The notes: a model not told the origin generated them from the sequence alone. 64,000 nucleotides of DNA from Lysobacter sp. BMK333-48F3 (GCF_019733395.1 NZ_JAIHOO010000001.1:3162501-3226500); one strand, 5' to 3'. Positions 51,706-62,000 are shown, counted from the stretch's first letter. Program-made: numbers and translations.

Positions 51706-53034
51706 TCAGCGCGGGCAGTAGCGCGGCGGCACGCTGACGCGCAGGTCGGCGAGGAAGATCGCCGGGGCGTTGACGCCCGCGATCAGCCGGCCGTAGCCGG
51801 AGACGAAGGCGGTGCGCAGGCCGTCGGCGCTGATGCTGGCGTAGCTGCTGTCCTGCGGCGAGCCGTCCTGGTAACCGGGCGACAGCAGCTCGGTGGCGCC
51901 GTTGCTGCGGTCGCGACGATACAGGCCGGCCGGGCTCCACTGTCCTTGCGACGGCGAGCTGAAGGCCACATGCCGGCCGTCGTGGTCCAGGGCCGACCAG
52001 CGGCTCTGGTACGGCGTCGGTGCGTTGCCCGGATTGATCGTGATCATCTCCAGCGTGCCGGCGACGGTGTCGCGGACGAAGATCTGCGGCGTCAGCGGCG
52101 ACGTGCTGCCGGTGAGGTCGGCTGCGGAACTGCGGAACGACACGTAACGGCCGTCGCCGCTGATCGCGTCGACGTCGGTGGCGCCCTGGCTGGGGATCAG
52201 GCCGTCGCTGCGGCGGTCGACGAGCTGGTTGCGGCCGGCGTCCAGGTCGCGCAGGTAGACGTGCGGAGTGGTGGACCAGACGATGTCTTCGGCGATCAGG
52301 TTGAGCGCGCCGCTGCGGAAGGCCAGGTGCCGGCCCTGCGCGTCGATGCGCGGGTACTGGCCTTCGGCCGGCTTGCCATCGCGGTCGCGGCTGACCAGGG
52401 CGAGGGTGTCGGCCTGCAGGTCGTAGACGAACACGTTGGTGCCGGAGGTGTCGTTCGGCACCAGGTTGTTGGCGGCGGACTGGAACGCGAGATAGCGGCC
52501 GTCCGCGCTCAGCGAAGGCTGATCGCTGGGGCCGTTGCTGCCGGCGGTGCGCGCGGCGCTGACCCGGCGGATCCGCTTGGGATCGCCGACCGGGCGGTGG
52601 CGGTCGAGCAGGAACACGTCGGTATGGCCGTTGCTGTCGTTGTCGCCATAGACCAGGTTGCTGGCGCGCGAGGCGAAGGCGACGTAGCGGCCGTCGCCGC
52701 TGATCGACGAGCGCCCCATCGAGCCGCCGGAAGCCTCGTTCGGGGCCTTGCCGTCCCAGGTGAGGCTGGCGACTTCGGTGCGCCGGCAGAACACGTCGTA
52801 GACGAACACGTCGGCGCCGATGAAGCCGTCGGCACCGGGCGCGACGAAGCCCGATGCGGTCGAACTGAACGACACCCACTGGCCGTCGGCGCTGAGTTCG
52901 GGGTAGTAGGCGTTGATCGACGCGTTGGGGTTGTCGTAGGCGTGGCTGATCAGTTGCAGCCGCGGTTGCGCGGCGAGCGGAGCGGCCGCGAGCGCGAGCG
53001 CGAGCGCGGCGGCGAGGGCGGTGGCACGGGTCAT
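51706..53034 (-). CDS. Exported TolB-like PD40 beta-propeller protein
   Basis: The 442-residue protein begins with a signal peptide (MTRATALAAALALALAAAPL). It consists of repeated WD40-like/PD40 blades, each with DGRYVAFxS or DGRxLAFxS (for example ISGDGRYVAFASRASNLVYG, SADGRYLAFQSAANNLVPND, ALDHDGRHVAFSS). About seven blades fit a full propeller. It is probably a periplasmic or secreted scaffold; partners are unknown. Confidence 0.87.
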   Translation of the reverse strand: MTRATALAAALALALAAAPLAAQPRLQLISHAYDNPNASINAYYPELSADGQWVSFSSTASGFVAPGADGFIGADVFVYDVFCRRTEVASLTWDGKAPNEASGGSMGRSSISGDGRYVAFASRASNLVYGDNDSNGHTDVFLLDRHRPVGDPKRIRRVSAARTAGSNGPSDQPSLSADGRYLAFQSAANNLVPNDTSGTNVFVYDLQADTLALVSRDRDGKPAEGQYPRIDAQGRHLAFRSGALNLIAEDIVWSTTPHVYLRDLDAGRNQLVDRRSDGLIPSQGATDVDAISGDGRYVSFRSSAADLTGSTSPLTPQIFVRDTVAGTLEMITINPGNAPTPYQSRWSALDHDGRHVAFSSPSQGQWSPAGLYRRDRSNGATELLSPGYQDGSPQDSSYASISADGLRTAFVSGYGRLIAGVNAPAIFLADLRVSVPPRYCPR

Positions 53035-53226
53035 GAGTAGGGCGTCCTTGATCCTGTGGGGAGAATGCGCGCCGCTGCTGCGGGCGCTTGCGCCGCTGCG
53101 ATGCCTGTCGGCGCTTCCTGTCGGCGCGGGATCAGTATCCAGGCAGCGCGGATCGCCGGGCGAGAACGAAACCCGGGTTTCGTCGCGGCTACGGCGGGTT
53201 CCGTCGCAAGCCGTCGGCGGCGAGGC

Positions 53227-53787
53227 TCAGGGCAGGCGCTGCAGCCCGCAGCCGGCCAGCACCTGCGGCCAGGGGAAACGCGGGCCGGGGTCGCGCTTGC
53301 GCACGACCTCGACTGCGGCGTCGTCGCTGGCCGCGACCCGGCTGGTGTCCAGGTCTTCGTGGCCGGCGATATAGCGCAGCGACGGCAGGCGCGCGCGCAG
53401 GTCGGCGAGCAGGGCCAGCAGGGCCTGGATCTGCGCCGCCGGGTAGGCCTCGTCCATCGCCTGGTGGCGCGAGTCCAGCCAGTGCGGATAGCGCCCGGTG
53501 TTGACCAGCTCGATCCCGATCGAGCGCGGGTTGTAGCCGCGCACGTGGTGGGCGATGCGGTCCTCGGCGACGTAGCGCAGGGCCCGGCCGTCGCGGTCGA
53601 GGTAGTAATGGCCGCTGTTGCCGGTGCCCGAGGCCGGATAGAGCACGCGTTCGCCGTATTCGCGCGCGGTCGCCAGGTCCGGCAGTTCGGTGCAATGGAT
53701 CACCACCAGGTCGATCGCGCCGGGTTCGCGCGCGTCGAGGCGGGCTTCGTAGGGCAGGGGGGCGATCGTCAGGTTCAGGGGCGGCAT
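53227..53787 (-). CDS. AmpD-like N-acetylmuramoyl-L-alanine amidase
   Basis: The 186-residue protein fits the amidase_2 fold: zinc His in LVVIHCTELP, catalytic/zinc His in HHVRGYNPRSIGIELVN and YIAGHEDLDTSRV. The enzyme cleaves the bond between muramic acid and L-Ala in muropeptides. It starts at ATG 53787, in the opposite direction to the MOSC gene 41 bp away. No signal peptide, in line with cytosolic AmpD rather than secreted AmiD. Confidence 0.9.
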   Translation of the reverse strand: MPPLNLTIAPLPYEARLDAREPGAIDLVVIHCTELPDLATAREYGERVLYPASGTGNSGHYYLDRDGRALRYVAEDRIAHHVRGYNPRSIGIELVNTGRYPHWLDSRHQAMDEAYPAAQIQALLALLADLRARLPSLRYIAGHEDLDTSRVAASDDAAVEVVRKRDPGPRFPWPQVLAGCGLQRLP

Positions 53788-53827
53788 GGGCCCGGATGCT
53801 ACCATTCGCCTTCCTACGGAGCCCGCC

Positions 53828-54331
53828 ATGACCCTGCCGCCTGCCGACTCCGCGCTCGCAAAACTGATGGCCACCCTGCCGCGGCCCGGCCGGGTCGAGT
53901 GGATCGGCGTGCGCCCGGCGCGCGGCGTGCTCATGCAGGCCCTGGACGAAGTCGTCGCCACCGCCGGCGCCGGCCTCGCCGGCGACCGTTACAAGAACGC
54001 CAGCGGCAAGCGCGGGATCACCCTGATCCAGGCCGAACACCTGCCGGCGATCGCCGCCCTGGCCGGCCGCGACGCGGTCGAGCCGGCGCTCCTGCGGCGC
54101 AATATCGTCGTCTCGGGGTTGCCGCTGATCGCGCTGAAGGACCGCCGCTTCCGCCTCGGCGAAGCCTTGCTGGAATGGACCGAGTCCTGCGATCCGTGCT
54201 CGATGATGGAAGCGGCGCTGGGCCCGGGCGGCTTCAACGCCATGCGCGGCCACGGCGGCGTGTGCGCGCGGGTGGTCGAGGGCGGACGCATCCGCCGCGG
54301 CGACGCGCTGGTGCCGGCGCCGGACGCCTGA
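53828..54331 (+). CDS. MOSC domain protein
   Basis: The 167-residue protein matches a free-standing MOSC domain: VEWIGVRPARGVLM, GLAGDRYKNASGKRGITLIQ (KRxVTL-type), LRRNIVVSGLPLIALKDRRF, and Cys128-type active site in ESCDPCSMMEAALGPGG and MRGHGGVCARV. MOSC domains use an activated Cys to carry sulfur to or from the molybdenum cofactor or N-hydroxylated compounds. ATG chosen with spacing to the divergent gene. Confidence 0.9.
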   Translation: MTLPPADSALAKLMATLPRPGRVEWIGVRPARGVLMQALDEVVATAGAGLAGDRYKNASGKRGITLIQAEHLPAIAALAGRDAVEPALLRRNIVVSGLPLIALKDRRFRLGEALLEWTESCDPCSMMEAALGPGGFNAMRGHGGVCARVVEGGRIRRGDALVPAPDA

Positions 54332-54426
54332 GCGCGGCGCGCGGATCGCCCGCCGGCGCGGACCGCGGTTGCGGCCCGTGCGTCTCCGGCGCGGCGAATT
54401 GAAACTACTTCACTCAGATCGGACCG

Positions 54427-54972
54427 ATGGCCATTAGCGGACACTGCATTCTTTCCCACGGCTTCGAAAGCGGCCCCGACGCGACCAAGGTCGCCGCCCT
54501 GGCCGAAGTCGCGCAGCGTTGCGGCTGGACCCACGAGCGCCCGGACTACACCGACCTGGACGCCAAGCGCGAAGTCAGCTCGCTCGGCGACGTGATGGCG
54601 CGCCAGCAGCGTCTGCTGGACCTGGCCCGCGCCGCCGCCGCGCGCGGGCCGCTGCTGCTGGCCGGTTCGAGCCTGGGCGCCTACATCTCGGCGCAGGTTT
54701 CGCTGCAGGTGCCGGTGGTCGGTCTGTTCCTGTTGTCGCCGCCGACCGCGATGGGCCCGGCGCCGGCGCTGGATGCCGCGCCGGTGCCGCTGAGCATCGT
54801 CCACGGTTGGGACGACGAACTGATCCCGGCCGCCGAGGTGGTGGCCTGGGCGCAGCCGCGCCGCGCGCGCCTGCTGCTGGTCGACGACAGCCACCGTTTG
54901 TCGGCGCACGTCGAGGCCAGCGCCGAGGCCTTCGCGCGCCTGCTCGAGCGGATCGGCGGGAGCGCGGCATGA
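54427..54972 (+). CDS. YqiA-like alpha/beta hydrolase
   Basis: The 181-residue protein has the small serine-hydrolase core: [17 protein letters not shown] near the N-terminus, nucleophile [15 protein letters not shown] (GxSxG), the acid Asp in [17 protein letters not shown] and the His in [12 protein letters not shown]. It should be an esterase-type hydrolase of unknown substrate. Its stop overlaps the start of rlmKL (ATGA type), so the pair is probably one operon. Confidence 0.85.
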   Translation: MAISGHCILSHGFESGPDATKVAALAEVAQRCGWTHERPDYTDLDAKREVSSLGDVMARQQRLLDLARAAAARGPLLLAGSSLGAYISAQVSLQVPVVGLFLLSPPTAMGPAPALDAAPVPLSIVHGWDDELIPAAEVVAWAQPRRARLLLVDDSHRLSAHVEASAEAFARLLERIGGSAA

Positions 54973-57140
54973 ACAAGTTCTACGCCAGCTGCGGCAAGGG
55001 CCTGGAATACCTGTTGGCCGACGAACTGGTCGCGCTGGGCTGCCATCGCGCCACCGCCGCCACCGCCGGGGTCAACGTCGAAGGCACGCTCGCCGATGCG
55101 CAGCGCGCCGTGCTGTGGTCGCGCCTGGCCAGCCGGGTGCTGTGGCCGATCGCCGAATTCGACTGCGCCGACGAACACGCGCTGTACCACGGCGTCGCCG
55201 CGGTCGACTGGACCGAACACCTGGAAAGCGTGCACACCCTGGCGGTGGACGCGCACGTGTCCGGCGAGGCCATCACCCATGCGCGCTACGCCGCGCAGCG
55301 GGTCAAGGACGCGGTGGTCGACACCTTGCGCGCGCGCACCGGCGCGCGCCCGGACGTCGATACCGAAAGCCCGGACCTGCGCCTGAACCTGGTGGTGCGC
55401 AAGGGCCGGGCGATCCTCTCGGTCGATCTCGGCGGCGGCTCGCTGCACCGGCGCGGCTGGCGGCAGAAGCAGGGCGAAGCGCCGCTGAAGGAAAACCTGG
55501 CCGCGGCGGTGCTGCTGCGCGGCCAGTGGCCGAAGCTCTACGCCCAGGGCGGCGCCCTGTTCGACCCGATGTGCGGCAGCGGCACCTTGCTGATCGAAGG
55601 CGCGCTGATGGCCGCCGACGTCGCCCCGGGCCTGCAACGCCACGGCCTGCTGCCGCCGACGCGCTGGCGCGGTTTCGACTTCGCCGGCTGGCGCGCGCTG
55701 TGCGACCAGGCGAGGGCGCGCGAAAGCGCCGGCCTGGCCGCGCTGCGGCCCGCGTTCGCCGGCAGCGACCTGGACCCGCACGCGATCCGCGCGGCGCGCG
55801 AAAACGAGGCGGCGGCCGGTCTGACCGGCTTGATCCACTGGCAGGTCGCCGATGTCGCGCAACTGCAGGCCTTGCCGATCGACGCCGGCGATGCGCCGGG
55901 AGTCGCGGTCTGCAACCCGCCTTACGACGCCCGCCTCGCCGCCGACCCCGCGCTGTACCGCGCGCTCGGCAGCGCGCTCAAGCGCCTGGTGCCGTCCTGG
56001 CGCGCCAGCCTGCTGTGCGGCGACGCCGAGCTGGCCCAGGCCACCGGCCTGCGCGCGAGCAAGAAATATCAGGTGTTCAACGGCGCGATCGAATGCGCGC
56101 TGATCGTCTGCGATCCGATCGCCCGGGTCGGCCATGCCGAGCAGCGCGCGCAAGCCCAGGACGCCGCGCCGGCGCCGCTAGGCGAGGGCGCGCAGATGGT
56201 CGCCAACCGGTTGCGCAAGAACCTGCGCAAGCTCAAGTCCTGGCGCGAGCGCGAAGGCGTGACCTGCTACCGCGCCTACGACGCCGACCTGCCCGAGTAC
56301 GCCGCGGCGATCGACGTCTACGCCAGCGACGAGGCGCAGCCGCGCACCTATCTGCACGTGCAGGAGTACGCGGCGCCGGCGACGATTCCCGAAGCCGACC
56401 AGCGCCGGCGCTGGAACGAACTGCTGGCGGCGGCGCGCGAGGTGTTCGCGGTGCCGCGCGAGCAGATCGCGCTGAAGACCCGCGCCCGCGGCAAGGGCGG
56501 CAGCAAGTACGGCCAGTTCGACCACCGCGGCGAGTTCCTGACGGTGCGCGAAGGCGCGGCGCGGCTGCGGGTGAATCCCTTCGACTACCTCGACACCGGC
56601 CTGTTCCTCGATCACCGGCCGATGCGCCTGCGCATCGCCGCCGAGGCGCGCGGACGCCGCTTCCTCAATCTGTTCGCCTACACCGGCGCGGCGACCGTGC
56701 ATGCCGCGGTCGGCGGCGCCAGCGAGACGACCACGGTCGATCTGTCGGCGACCTATCTGCAATGGTGCGCCGACAACCTGCGCGAGAACGGCATCGCCGG
56801 GCCGCAGCACCGCCTGGTCCAGGCCGATGCGATGCAGTGGCTGGAGGCCGACCGCGGCCGTTACGACCTGATCTTCTGCGACCCGCCGACCTTCTCCAAC
56901 TCGGCCCGCGCCGACGATTTCGACATCCAGCGCGAACACGTGCGTCTGTTGCGCGCGGCGGCGGCGCGCCTGGCCGACAACGGCGTGCTGTATTTCTCCA
57001 ACAACTTCCGCCGGTTCCGCTTCGATGCCGAGGCGGTGGCGCAATTCGCCCGCTGCGAAGAGATCAGCGCCGCGACCGTTCCGCCGGATTTCGCCCGCGA
57101 CGCCCGGATCCACCGTTGCTGGCGCCTGGAACCGCGTTGA
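54969..57140 (+). CDS. rlmL: Bifunctional 23S rRNA (guanine) methyltransferase RlmKL
   Basis: The 723-residue protein carries a THUMP domain, then the RlmL methyltransferase for m2G2445 ([28 protein letters not shown]) and, after a linker, the RlmK methyltransferase for m7G2069 ([46 protein letters not shown]). Length and order equal those of gammaproteobacterial RlmKL. Both enzymes modify 23S rRNA during ribosome assembly. The ATG overlaps the preceding hydrolase stop. Confidence 0.97.
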   Translation: MNKFYASCGKGLEYLLADELVALGCHRATAATAGVNVEGTLADAQRAVLWSRLASRVLWPIAEFDCADEHALYHGVAAVDWTEHLESVHTLAVDAHVSGEAITHARYAAQRVKDAVVDTLRARTGARPDVDTESPDLRLNLVVRKGRAILSVDLGGGSLHRRGWRQKQGEAPLKENLAAAVLLRGQWPKLYAQGGALFDPMCGSGTLLIEGALMAADVAPGLQRHGLLPPTRWRGFDFAGWRALCDQARARESAGLAALRPAFAGSDLDPHAIRAARENEAAAGLTGLIHWQVADVAQLQALPIDAGDAPGVAVCNPPYDARLAADPALYRALGSALKRLVPSWRASLLCGDAELAQATGLRASKKYQVFNGAIECALIVCDPIARVGHAEQRAQAQDAAPAPLGEGAQMVANRLRKNLRKLKSWREREGVTCYRAYDADLPEYAAAIDVYASDEAQPRTYLHVQEYAAPATIPEADQRRRWNELLAAAREVFAVPREQIALKTRARGKGGSKYGQFDHRGEFLTVREGAARLRVNPFDYLDTGLFLDHRPMRLRIAAEARGRRFLNLFAYTGAATVHAAVGGASETTTVDLSATYLQWCADNLRENGIAGPQHRLVQADAMQWLEADRGRYDLIFCDPPTFSNSARADDFDIQREHVRLLRAAAARLADNGVLYFSNNFRRFRFDAEAVAQFARCEEISAATVPPDFARDARIHRCWRLEPR

Positions 57141-57195
57141 TGCCGTTGTTTTCGTTTTTGCCGTTCGCCGGCCGTGGTGCGATGGAGTCTGGCCG

Positions 57196-57789
57196 ATGAA
57201 ACCCGTACGCAAGCCCGGCGCCTGGACGTTCTTCCGCCAATGGCTGAAGAACCCCTTGCGGGTCGCCGCGGTGGCGCCGTCCAGCGCCGAACTGGCCGCG
57301 GCGATGATCGCCGAACTGCCCGACGACGTGCGGCGGGTGATCGAACTCGGCGGCGGCACCGGCGCGATCACCCGCGCCCTGCTCGAGGCCGGCATCCTCG
57401 AGCGCGACCTGCTGGTGCTGGAACTCAACGAGGAACTGCACGCGCACCTGCAGCTGCGCTTCCCGCGCGTGCCGGTGCTGCTCGGCGACGCGCGCATGCT
57501 GCCGGACCTGGCGCGCGAGCAGGGCTATCTGGAAGACGGCCCAGCCGACGCGATCGTGTCCGGCCTGGGCCTGCTGACGATGCCGCATCCGCTGCAGCGC
57601 GACATCCTCGCCGCGGCCTTCGACTGCCTGCGCGAGGGCGGGGTGTTCGTGCAGTTCACCTACGGCCCGAGCGCGCCGGTCGCCGAAGCGGTGGCGCGCG
57701 GACTGGGGCTGCAGGTGCATCGCGGCGAATTCGTGCTGCGCAACGTGCCGCCGGCGACGGTGTACGTCTACCGCAAGCCGCAGCGCTGA
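57196..57789 (+). CDS. PmtA-like phospholipid N-methyltransferase
   Basis: The 197-residue protein begins FFRQWLKNPLRVAAVAPSSAELAAAM, the signature of rhizobial PmtA-type phospholipid methyltransferases. The SAM-binding motif is VIELGGGTGAITRALLEAG and the following acidic strand VLELNEEL; VSGLGLLTMP and GGVFVQFTYGP follow. It may methylate phosphatidylethanolamine or related lipids using S-adenosylmethionine. ATG 57196. Confidence 0.85.
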   Translation: MKPVRKPGAWTFFRQWLKNPLRVAAVAPSSAELAAAMIAELPDDVRRVIELGGGTGAITRALLEAGILERDLLVLELNEELHAHLQLRFPRVPVLLGDARMLPDLAREQGYLEDGPADAIVSGLGLLTMPHPLQRDILAAAFDCLREGGVFVQFTYGPSAPVAEAVARGLGLQVHRGEFVLRNVPPATVYVYRKPQR

Positions 57790-58045
57790 GCGCAGCGGCG
57801 TCGGTTGCCGGCAGGAGCGCCGTCGCACAGCGATCTGCTTCGGCCACACGCCGCAACGCCGCGGCAGTGGGCGCCGGCGCCCCCTTCGAAGCCGGCCTTG
57901 AAGGCTCCATCCCGCGGCGACCGTCGCCGGGCGATATTGTTTCATTTATGTAATTGATGATTGCAGTATCGTTGCCATTGTTCTGAATTTGCCGTGACAT
58001 CCTAGCCGCCATCGCCGATCCGGCGTGTCGAATCTGGAGCGTCCC
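57790..58045. other. Intergenic region with an AT-rich promoter patch before the pirin gene
   Basis: About 255 bp with no gene. Bases 57940-58000 are conspicuously AT-rich (TGTTTCATTTATGTAATTGA, then TTGATGATTGCAG) and probably include the promoter of the pirin gene starting at 58046. I cannot assign -35 and -10 boxes reliably. Confidence 0.4.
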
Positions 58046-58906
58046 ATGGCCACCGCCACCCCCATTGCCTATGCCCGCGTCGGCCGCAAGCTGCGCGGTC
58101 AGCCGACCTCGGACGGCGCCGGCGTGCGCCTGACCCGGGTCATCGGCGGCCCGCAGCTGCCCGACCTGGACCCGTTCCTGCTGTTGGACGAGTTCGGCAC
58201 CGACCGTCCCGAGGATTATCTGGCCGGCTTTCCCGAGCATCCGCACCGCGGCTTCGAGACCGTCACCTACATGCTCGACGGGCGCATGCGCCACCGCGAC
58301 AACCACGGCAACGAAGGCGTGCTGGTGCCCGGCAGCGTGCAGTGGATGACCGCCGGCCGCGGCCTGGTGCATTCGGAGATGCCCGAGCAGGAGCAGGGCC
58401 GCATGCGCGGTTTCCAGTTGTGGGTGAACCTGCCGGCGCGGGACAAGATGAGCGAGCCCAAGTACCAGGAATTCGCCCCCGAGCGCATCGTCCAACTGGC
58501 GCCGGCGCCGGGCGTGCAGATCAAGCTGATCGCCGGCCGCATCGGCGAGCTGCGCGGCCCGATCGCGCAGCCGGCGACCGACCCGGTCTACCTCGACCTC
58601 GCCTTGGACGACGGCGCCTATTGGGAATACGAGCTGCCCGAAGGCCATAACGCTTTCGCCTACGTCTACGAGGGCGAAGCGGCGATCGGCGAGGGCGAGG
58701 ACGCGCGCACGGTGCAGGCGCAAGAGTTGGCGGTGCTGGCCGGCGGCAGCCGCTTGCGGGTGCAGGCGCGGCATCCGGACACGCGCCTGATCGTGGTCGC
58801 CGGCCGGCCGTTGCGCGAGCCGGTGGCGCGCTACGGCCCGTTCGTGATGAACACCAAGCAGGAACTGATGCAGGCCTTCGTCGACTTCCAGGAAGGCAAG
58901 TTCTGA
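58046..58906 (+). CDS. Pirin-family protein (first of two)
   Basis: The 286-residue protein from ATG 58046 (GGAG 6 nt upstream) is a bicupin: FLLLDEFGTDRPEDYLAGFP, HPHRGFETVTYMLDG (three metal-binding His, with Glu), NDHGNEG-like DNHGNEGVLVPGSVQWMTAGRG, VHSEMPEQEQGRMRGFQLWV. Pirins bind Fe and act as quercetin dioxygenase or transcription cofactors. A second, diverged pirin lies at 61143-62000. Confidence 0.92.
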   Translation: MATATPIAYARVGRKLRGQPTSDGAGVRLTRVIGGPQLPDLDPFLLLDEFGTDRPEDYLAGFPEHPHRGFETVTYMLDGRMRHRDNHGNEGVLVPGSVQWMTAGRGLVHSEMPEQEQGRMRGFQLWVNLPARDKMSEPKYQEFAPERIVQLAPAPGVQIKLIAGRIGELRGPIAQPATDPVYLDLALDDGAYWEYELPEGHNAFAYVYEGEAAIGEGEDARTVQAQELAVLAGGSRLRVQARHPDTRLIVVAGRPLREPVARYGPFVMNTKQELMQAFVDFQEGKF

Positions 58907-59149
58907 GGCGCGATGCGGCGGCGGCCCCGCCGCCGTCCCGCAGTGCGAACGCCGAAGGGCCGCGCGCGAGCGCGGTCCTTCGCCGTTTTCCGGCCTGCGG
59001 TCCGGAGCGGCGGGCGCGAGTGTTGCAGAAACGAATGGCCGACCGCTGCGGGCCGGTGCGTTGATCGAGTATGGAGCGCAGCGCGGCGGCGTCGGCCGCC
59101 GCGGTTGCGATGACGCGCGGCACGCCGCGCCCGCATGGAGCAATCGCCA

Positions 59150-59398
59150 ATGGCTACCCGACTCGATCCCAAGCAGTTCACCATCGTCGCCACCTTCGTC
59201 TCCGCCGGCGTCGCCGCCGGTGCGGGCGGCTTCGTCATCGTCGGCGGCAAGCTGAAGAAGGTGCCGCCGCGCGGCATCAAGCAGTTGCAGGCGGCGTATC
59301 AGATGCTGGAAAGCGCCGACGGTCTGGCCGCCGGCCGGCTGAAGACCGACTTGCAGAACAACGCGGTGCAACTGGCGCAGCAAGCCGTCGGCGCCTGA
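59150..59398 (+). CDS. Small protein with one hydrophobic segment, unknown
   Basis: The product is 82 residues from ATG 59150 (MATRLDPKQFTIVATFVSAG), with GGAG 9 nt before; an earlier in-frame ATG at 59135 adds five residues. One hydrophobic stretch (TFVSAGVAAGAGGFVIVGG) is followed by a basic turn and a helix (IKQLQAAYQMLESADGL). Family unrecognised; membrane location is likely. Confidence 0.6.
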   Translation: MATRLDPKQFTIVATFVSAGVAAGAGGFVIVGGKLKKVPPRGIKQLQAAYQMLESADGLAAGRLKTDLQNNAVQLAQQAVGA

Positions 59399-59446
59399 GC
59401 CGGCGCGGGCCTGCGCCCGTCGCGGCAACGCGGCATTCGGCCGTGC

Positions 59447-59565
59447 CGGCGCAAGCCGGAATCCATTCCGCTCGCCTTTCCACCGGCGCCGTTGCGCCGC
59501 GAGAGGCCAAGCCATGCGGCGAGCGGTGTTCGCGGGTCGGAATGGATTCCTGCTTGCGCCGGCGC
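59447..59565. repeat. Inverted-repeat element of the GGAATCCATTCC type
   Basis: GCCGGCGCAAGCCGGAATCC at 59447-59466 is followed by ATTCC; its inverse (GGAATGGATTCCTGCTTGCGCCGGC) lies at 59541-59565. The ends form an IR of ~25 bp with a ~70-bp spacer, a miniature element or remnant. No gene is supported in 59399-59590. Confidence 0.65.
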
Positions 59566-59590
59566 GGAACCGAGGCGCAGGCGAGAAAAA

Positions 59591-59620
59591 CGAAAAGCCG
59601 CGCTCGCGCGCGGCTTTTCG
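59591..59620. terminator. Bidirectional intrinsic terminator of aqpZ
   Basis: CGAAAAGCCGCG and CGCGGCTTTTCG form a perfect 12-bp inverted repeat around CTCGCG. Short A- and T-runs flank the GC stem. It lies 20 bp beyond the aqpZ stop. Confidence 0.8.
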
Positions 59621-59639
59621 TGTCGCGCGGCGGGACGGT

Positions 59640-60350
59640 TCAGTCCTTGCCGAGCCAGCGATAGATCGCGCCGCCGAGCAGGCCGCCGAGGGTCGGCGCG
59701 ACCCAGAACAGCCACAGCTGGCCGATCGCGGCCGGGCCGGCGAACAGCGCCACGCCGGTGGAGCGGGCCGGGTTCACCGAGGTGTTGGTGACCGGGATGC
59801 TGATCAGGTGGATCAGGGTCAGGCCCAGGCCGATCGCGATCGGCGCGAAGCCGGCCGGCGCGTTGCGGTGGGTGGCGCCGAGGATGATCACCAGGAACAT
59901 CGCGGTCATCACCACTTCGGTCAGGAACGCGGCGTGCATCGAGTAGCCGCCCGGCGACATCACTTCGTAGCCGTTGCTGGCGAAGGTGCCGGCCGCGGTC
60001 GGGTCGATCGAGAAACCGGCCGCGCCGCCGGCGATCTGCAGCAGGACGAAGCCGGCCAGGATCGCGCCGACGACCTGGGCGACGATGTAGGGCGCCAGAT
60101 CCTTGGCCGGGAAACGGCCGCCGGCCCACAGGCCGAAACTCACCGCGGGATTGAAGTGGCCGCCGGAGATGTGGCCGAGCGCGTAGGCGCCGGTCAGCAC
60201 GGTCAGGCCGAAGGCCAGCGACACGCCGAGCAGGCCGATGCCGAGCGGATTGCCGGGCCCGCCGAAATTGGCGGCGAGCACGGCGCTGCCGCAACCGCCG
60301 AGCACTAGCCAGAACGTTCCGATGAGCTCTGCACCGAGTCGCTTGATCAT
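59640..60350 (-). CDS. aqpZ: Aquaporin Z
   Basis: The 236-residue protein has six membrane helices and two NPA motifs (HFNPAVSFG and VNPARSTG), with the selectivity-filter Arg in the second. The start [20 protein letters not shown] and GSAVLAA match water-selective AqpZ. It lets water cross the inner membrane. A terminator follows. Confidence 0.95.
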   Translation of the reverse strand: MIKRLGAELIGTFWLVLGGCGSAVLAANFGGPGNPLGIGLLGVSLAFGLTVLTGAYALGHISGGHFNPAVSFGLWAGGRFPAKDLAPYIVAQVVGAILAGFVLLQIAGGAAGFSIDPTAAGTFASNGYEVMSPGGYSMHAAFLTEVVMTAMFLVIILGATHRNAPAGFAPIAIGLGLTLIHLISIPVTNTSVNPARSTGVALFAGPAAIGQLWLFWVAPTLGGLLGGAIYRWLGKD

Positions 60351-60569
60351 GTCGTTTTCCTCCGAGTGATGGGACGTGCCCTCGGCCGGGGATCGGACGG
60401 CGTTCCCGTTCAGGCGGGGAACGACGCGTCGCGACCCCATTCAGCCGGGTCGATTCTCATGCTGGCGGATAACGTGAAAATGAGCAATCGGTCACAAAAA
60501 TGTGCCGAGAGCGAATCCCCCCGCAAGCGCGGCGCAGAGTGCCGCGCCGCGCGTGCAGAGCCGGTGAGG

Positions 60570-61043
60570 TCAGCGGTTGCTGCTCAGTCGGGTCGCGGAA
60601 AATCGCAGGCCCTCGGCTTGGCCGAGAACCTCCTTCAGCTGTTCCGGCGAGTTCGCCTGCAACCAGATGTGGGCGAGCTTGCCGCTGCCGACCTCGATCA
60701 GGGTTTCGCGCACCTGCACATTGGGTTTGCCGGCCAGTTCGCCGCGGTACCAGTGCATGGAATGGCCGTCGATCGAACCGGCTTCGGCGCGGTCGCCGCG
60801 GCGCGGCGCGAACGGCGACTTGGCGGCGATGTACAGGCCGAAGGCCTCGCTGCCGTCGCTGTTGCGGATCGCCCGGCAGAAGTCCGAATCGGCGCCGGCG
60901 CGGTATTCCCAACGCAGGCTGCTGCCGTCGGGCAATTGCGGGCAGGCGCCGTTGTCGCCGGCGGGCTCCTGCGCCTGGGCGCAGGCAAAAAACAGCAATA
61001 CCAACCATGGCCAAGCGTGTTGGCCTTTCCCACCTGACTTCAC
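60570..61043 (-). CDS. Exported small protein, unknown
   Basis: The 157-residue protein has a signal peptide (WLVLLFFACAQAQ). The mature part has two Cys (ACPQLPDG, DFCRAIRN) that could form a disulfide, and a C-terminal strand-rich part (LIEVGSGKLAHIWLQANSPE). No known family is recognised. Confidence 0.7.
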   Translation of the reverse strand: MKSGGKGQHAWPWLVLLFFACAQAQEPAGDNGACPQLPDGSSLRWEYRAGADSDFCRAIRNSDGSEAFGLYIAAKSPFAPRRGDRAEAGSIDGHSMHWYRGELAGKPNVQVRETLIEVGSGKLAHIWLQANSPEQLKEVLGQAEGLRFSATRLSSNR

Positions 61044-61142
61044 GACACGTCCCCCTGAACCTGGAATAGGTCAAACGGTGTTGAGAGCCTTTGCAGGTTG
61101 TGACCTTAGTCCAGTTCGAACCGGTTGACAAACGTTAAAGCA

Positions 61143-62000
61143 CTATTCAGGTAACGGAATGAACTCATGCTCTCCGGGAATAAGGCCGAAGCGGCCTTCG
61201 GCCCAGTCGAGCTTGGCCTGCTCGATCCGCTCACGCGAGGACGAGACGAAGTTCCACCACAGGTGGCGCGGGCCGTCGAGCGGTTCGCCGCCGAGCAACA
61301 TCGCCTTGAGCGGGGTCTTGGCGCGCAGCCGCGGGCGGGTGCCGGGCTCGAGCACGACCAGGTGTTTCTCCGGCAGGTCGGCGCCGTCGAGCTGGGCCTG
61401 GCCCTCGAGCAGATACAGGGCGCGCTCGGCATGGCTGTCCTCGATGTCGAGCTGCGCGTCCGGATCGAGGTCGATGGCGACGTAGAGGGTGTCGGCGAAC
61501 ACCCGCACCGGCGACTCCTCGCCGAAACCGCGGCCGGCGACGACGCGCAGCCAGGCGCCGTCGCGGCGCTGCTGCGGCAGGGTCGCGGCGGGGTGGTGAT
61601 GGAAGGCCGGCGCGGTTTCCTCGAACGAGCGCGGCAGCGCGACCCAGGTCTGCATGCCGTGCAGCGCGTGGCCGTCGGCGCGCGGGCCCTGCGGGGTGCG
61701 CTCGGAGTGGGCGATGCCGCGGCCGGCGGTCATCCAGTTGACGTCGCCGGGCTGGATGTCCTGCACGCTGCCGAGGCTGTCGCGATGGCCGATCGAACCG
61801 GCCCAGAGGAAGGTCACCGTGGCCAGGCCGATGTGCGGATGCGGGCGCACGTCGATGCCGTGGCCGGGTTCGAACAGCGCTGGCCCCATGTGGTCGACGA
61901 ACACGAACGGGCCGACCGAGCGGGCCTGGATGGACGGCACGGCGCGACGGACCTGGAAGCCGCCGAGGTCGTGGACGCGCGGGGCGATGATCGTGGTCAT
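61143..62000 (-). CDS. Pirin-family protein (second)
   Basis: The 285-residue protein starts at ATG 62000. It has the bicupin pattern: GPFVFVDHMGPALFEPGHGI, HPHIGLATVTFLWAGSIGHRD, IQPGDVNWMTAGRGIAHSER, HGMQTWVALP. The iron ligands (HPHIG, HRD, E of HSE) are present. It differs from the pirin at 58046 and is probably a separate subfamily member. It shows that the genome carries at least two pirins. Confidence 0.92.
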   Translation of the reverse strand: MTTIIAPRVHDLGGFQVRRAVPSIQARSVGPFVFVDHMGPALFEPGHGIDVRPHPHIGLATVTFLWAGSIGHRDSLGSVQDIQPGDVNWMTAGRGIAHSERTPQGPRADGHALHGMQTWVALPRSFEETAPAFHHHPAATLPQQRRDGAWLRVVAGRGFGEESPVRVFADTLYVAIDLDPDAQLDIEDSHAERALYLLEGQAQLDGADLPEKHLVVLEPGTRPRLRAKTPLKAMLLGGEPLDGPRHLWWNFVSSSRERIEQAKLDWAEGRFGLIPGEHEFIPLPE

